6,313 nt of DNA from an uncultured Prevotella sp. (lineage in GTDB: Bacteria > Bacteroidota > Bacteroidia > Bacteroidales > Bacteroidaceae): NCBI GenBank assembly GCA_900762125.1, contig CAAFFL010000141.1, forward strand, positions 1 through 6,313. The letters run 5' to 3'. The stretch's first letter is position 1, and the number at the start of each line of letters is the position of its first letter. The translations under genes were made by a program, and so were the position numbers. Of this stretch, positions 4,977 to 6,313 are shown piece after piece. The notes under the pieces were generated by a model. It did not search any database, was not told the origin of the DNA, and saw only the letters and a program-made list of their open reading frames with translations.

Positions 4977-5966
4977 ATGAAGACATTTTTCAATGTAGAA
5001 GACATAGGTGACCTCAATGCCGCTTTGAAGGAGGCCCAGGAAGTGAAGGCCAACCGTTTTGGTTATCAGCAACTCGGCAAGAACAAGACGCTGCTGATGA
5101 TTTTCTTTAACAACAGTCTGCGCACACGTCTGTCTACGCAGAAGGCAGCGATGAACCTTGGCATGAACGTCATCGTGCTCGACGTCAACGCCGGTGCCTG
5201 GAAGCTTGAGACGGAGCGCGGAGTCATCATGGACGGCGACAAAAGCGAGCATCTCCTCGAGGCTATCCCCGTCATGGGCAGCTACTGCGACCTCATCGGC
5301 GTGCGCTCCTTCGCTGGCCTCACCGACCGCGACTACGACTATGCGGAGACCATCGTCAACCAGTTTGTGAAGTACTCCGGCCGTCCCGTCTTCGCTATGG
5401 AGACCGCCACCGTGCACCCGCTGCAGGCTTTCGCCGACCTGATCACCATTCAGGAGACGTGGCAGGAAAAGTTCAAAGTTCAAAGTTCAAAGTTCAAAGT
5501 CCCGAAGGTGGTGCTGACGTGGGCGCCCCACTGCCGTGCCCTGCCCCAGGCTGTTCCAAACTCGTTCGCACAGTGGATGAACGCTGCCGATGTTGACTTC
5601 GTCATCACCCAGCCCGAAGGCTATGAGCTTGACCCAAAGTTCGTCGGCGACGCCCGTGTGGAATACGATCAGAAGAAGGCCCTCGAGGACGCTGACTTCG
5701 TTTATGCAAAGAACTGGAGCTGCCCCGGCGTGAAGAACCCTGCCGACTATGGTAAGATTCTCTCGAAGGACATGGCATGGACCATCGACACCGAGCACAT
5801 GAGCTGGACCAACGACGGCTACTTCATGCACTGTCTGCCCGTGCGACGCGGCCTCATCGTCACCGACGACGTCATCGAGAGTCCTCACAGCCTCGTCATC
5901 CCCGAGGCCGCCAACCGCGAGATCTCTGCCGAGGTCGTCATCAAGCGGATGTTGGAAAGCTTGTAA
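4977..5966 (+). CDS. argF': N-succinylornithine carbamoyltransferase (SOTCase)
   Basis: This enzyme carbamoylates N-succinyl-ornithine with carbamoyl phosphate, the route by which B. fragilis makes citrulline equivalents instead of using free ornithine. The 329-residue protein aligns closely with my recollection of the 318-residue B. fragilis SOTCase, from M-K-x-F and D-I-G-D-L at the start to A-N-R-E-I-S-A at the end. Carbamoyl phosphate motifs are S-L-R-T-R (47-51) and H-P-L-Q (147-150). The substrate side has H-C-L-P-V-R-R (285-291). Position 90, where B. fragilis has a specificity-determining proline and acetylornithine enzymes have glutamate, is serine here. Residues about 165-175 (KFKVQSSKFKV) are encoded by a heptamer repeat and account for most of the extra length. 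The start at 4977 is chosen by homology. Its position last in the operon fits the step after ArgD. Confidence 0.95.
   Translation: MKTFFNVEDIGDLNAALKEAQEVKANRFGYQQLGKNKTLLMIFFNNSLRTRLSTQKAAMNLGMNVIVLDVNAGAWKLETERGVIMDGDKSEHLLEAIPVMGSYCDLIGVRSFAGLTDRDYDYAETIVNQFVKYSGRPVFAMETATVHPLQAFADLITIQETWQEKFKVQSSKFKVPKVVLTWAPHCRALPQAVPNSFAQWMNAADVDFVITQPEGYELDPKFVGDARVEYDQKKALEDADFVYAKNWSCPGVKNPADYGKILSKDMAWTIDTEHMSWTNDGYFMHCLPVRRGLIVTDDVIESPHSLVIPEAANREISAEVVIKRMLESL
5468..5500 (+). repeat. GTTCAAA heptamer tandem repeat inside argF'
   Basis: Four exact copies of GTTCAAA (5471-5498) are flanked by AAA before and GT after, giving about 4.7 periods. Seven bases is not a multiple of three, so the tract passes through all frames and encodes a seven-residue period, K-F-K-V-Q-S-S, then K-F-K-V (residues 165-175). 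Read on the opposite strand the unit is CTTTGAA, one base different from the TTTTGAA unit in the argC-argD gap. A change of one copy would shift the argF' frame; a change of three would keep it. Confidence 0.95.
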
Positions 5967-6010
5967 TATCGAAAAATACGGATCTGTGTCAAATCGTATG
6001 GGCGTCAACA

Positions 6011-6058
6011 ATTCAGTTTTCTTTTTATCAAGAATTTAAGAATTAAAGAAAACTCAAT
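6011..6058. other. AT-rich imperfect inverted repeat downstream of argF'
   Basis: ATTCAGTTTTCTTT (6011-6024) and AAAGAAAACTCAAT (6045-6058) pair over 13 of 14 positions, with one C/C mismatch and a 20-base AT-rich loop. It starts 44 bases after the argF' stop. The stem is AT-rich and so thermodynamically modest. It may contribute to 3' end formation or be a remnant of a larger palindromic element with the hairpin at 6080-6142. Confidence 0.6.
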
Positions 6059-6079
6059 ACGTTTTGAATTATTGGGGAA

Positions 6080-6142
6080 TTAAAGAAGGCTACGCTATTC
6101 GCTACGCAGTATGGTTTGCGTAGCAAGCGTAGCCTTCTTTAA
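6080..6142. terminator. Strong nested palindrome between convergent genes, candidate bidirectional terminator
   Basis: The outer arms TTAAAGAAGGCTACGCT (6080-6096) and AGCGTAGCCTTCTTTAA (6126-6142) are perfectly complementary over 17 bases. Inside them GCTACGCA (6101-6108) and TGCGTAGC (6117-6124) form a second perfect 8-bp stem with loop GTATGGTT, separated from the outer stem by ATTC and a single A. GCTACGC or its complement occurs four times. In either direction the transcript would end with the same pyrimidine-rich arm CCTTCTTTAA, which fits a two-way terminator after argF' and after the minus-strand frame. There is no clean T-run beyond the stem, so a mobile palindromic repeat is the main alternative. 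The structure is certain; the terminator role is inferred. Confidence 0.6.
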
Positions 6143-6180
6143 CCCACATTGCAGGGTATAGGAGCGTAACTTCCTAATTA

Positions 6181-6312
6181 TCAAGGATCGCTTTTTTCAA
6201 AATCCGGTTTTTGGGTCCACACAAATTTTCGAGGCTTTATCGGTATGTGGCCGACCTTGAGCACGTCGTAGATGTGGCACAGTTCCGGCTCTGGTTCGCT
6301 GCACTTTCTCAC
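6181..6312 (-). CDS. C-terminal end of an unrecognised protein (5' part off-window)
   Basis: On the minus strand a frame is open from the window edge for 43 codons, ending in TGA at 6183-6181. The segment contains R-K-C-S-E-P-E-P-E-L-C-H-I-Y-D-V-L, then K-V-G-H-I-P-I-K-P-R-K-F-V-W-T and a charged tail ending in K-S-D-P. Its mix of hydrophobic, aromatic and basic residues looks like real protein, and it ends 38 bases before a strong palindrome, as expected for a convergent gene. I do not recognise the family. A competing + strand frame is also open over about the last 70 bases (V-A-D-L-E-H-V-V-D-V onward), so the strand is not certain. No start codon can be assigned. Confidence 0.42.
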   Translation of the reverse strand: MRKCSEPEPELCHIYDVLKVGHIPIKPRKFVWTQKPDFEKSDP

Positions 6313-6313
6313 G

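Noticed and set aside
5468..5500. CRISPR-like or origin iteron array in argF'
   Set aside because: The units are contiguous heptamers with no spacers, read in frame within an enzyme gene. That is a simple tandem repeat.

Overview
The window is part of a chromosomal biosynthetic operon from a GC-rich member of the Bacteroidales, most likely a Prevotellaceae-type bacterium. Two things support this. The transcarbamylase is the N-succinylornithine type known from Bacteroides fragilis, not an ordinary ornithine transcarbamylase. The gaps also carry short C/G-rich palindromes and YTTTGAA heptamer tracts of a kind I associate with Prevotella-like genomes. The family assignment is an inference; I see no rRNA or other direct taxonomic marker. 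Coding regions strongly prefer G or C at third positions, while the gaps contain AT-rich stretches.

All recognised genes lie on the + strand: the 3' end of argC (2-415), argD (440-1582), proC (1637-2413), proB (2410-3534), proA (3638-4894) and argF' (4977-5966). Together they cover the complete glutamate-to-proline route (ProB, ProA, ProC) and the middle of the arginine route: ArgC makes the acylated semialdehyde, ArgD makes acyl-ornithine, and ArgF' carbamoylates it. Both routes begin with phosphorylation and reduction of glutamate or N-acyl-glutamate, so one transcript would supply two amino acids from the same precursor. proC and proB overlap by ATGA, and the other gaps are 24 to 103 bases. 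No convincing internal promoter or terminator is visible, so a single transcript is the simplest reading.

After argF' comes an AT-rich gap with a weak long stem (6011-6058) and a strong nested palindrome (6080-6142). The 3' end of an unrecognised minus-strand reading frame (6181-6312) then runs off the window, so the palindrome sits between convergent genes.

The enzymes themselves are ordinary. The unusual part is repetitive DNA at almost every gap and inside two genes. A YTTTGAA heptamer tract fills the argC-argD gap. The same family, inverted, forms an in-frame insertion in argF'. C/G-rich palindromes lie in the argD-proC and proA-argF' gaps, and one supplies the last residues of ProB. ArgF' also has serine at position 90, where the B. 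fragilis enzyme has its specificity-determining proline. I found no defence system, phage, CRISPR array, tRNA or complete mobile element.
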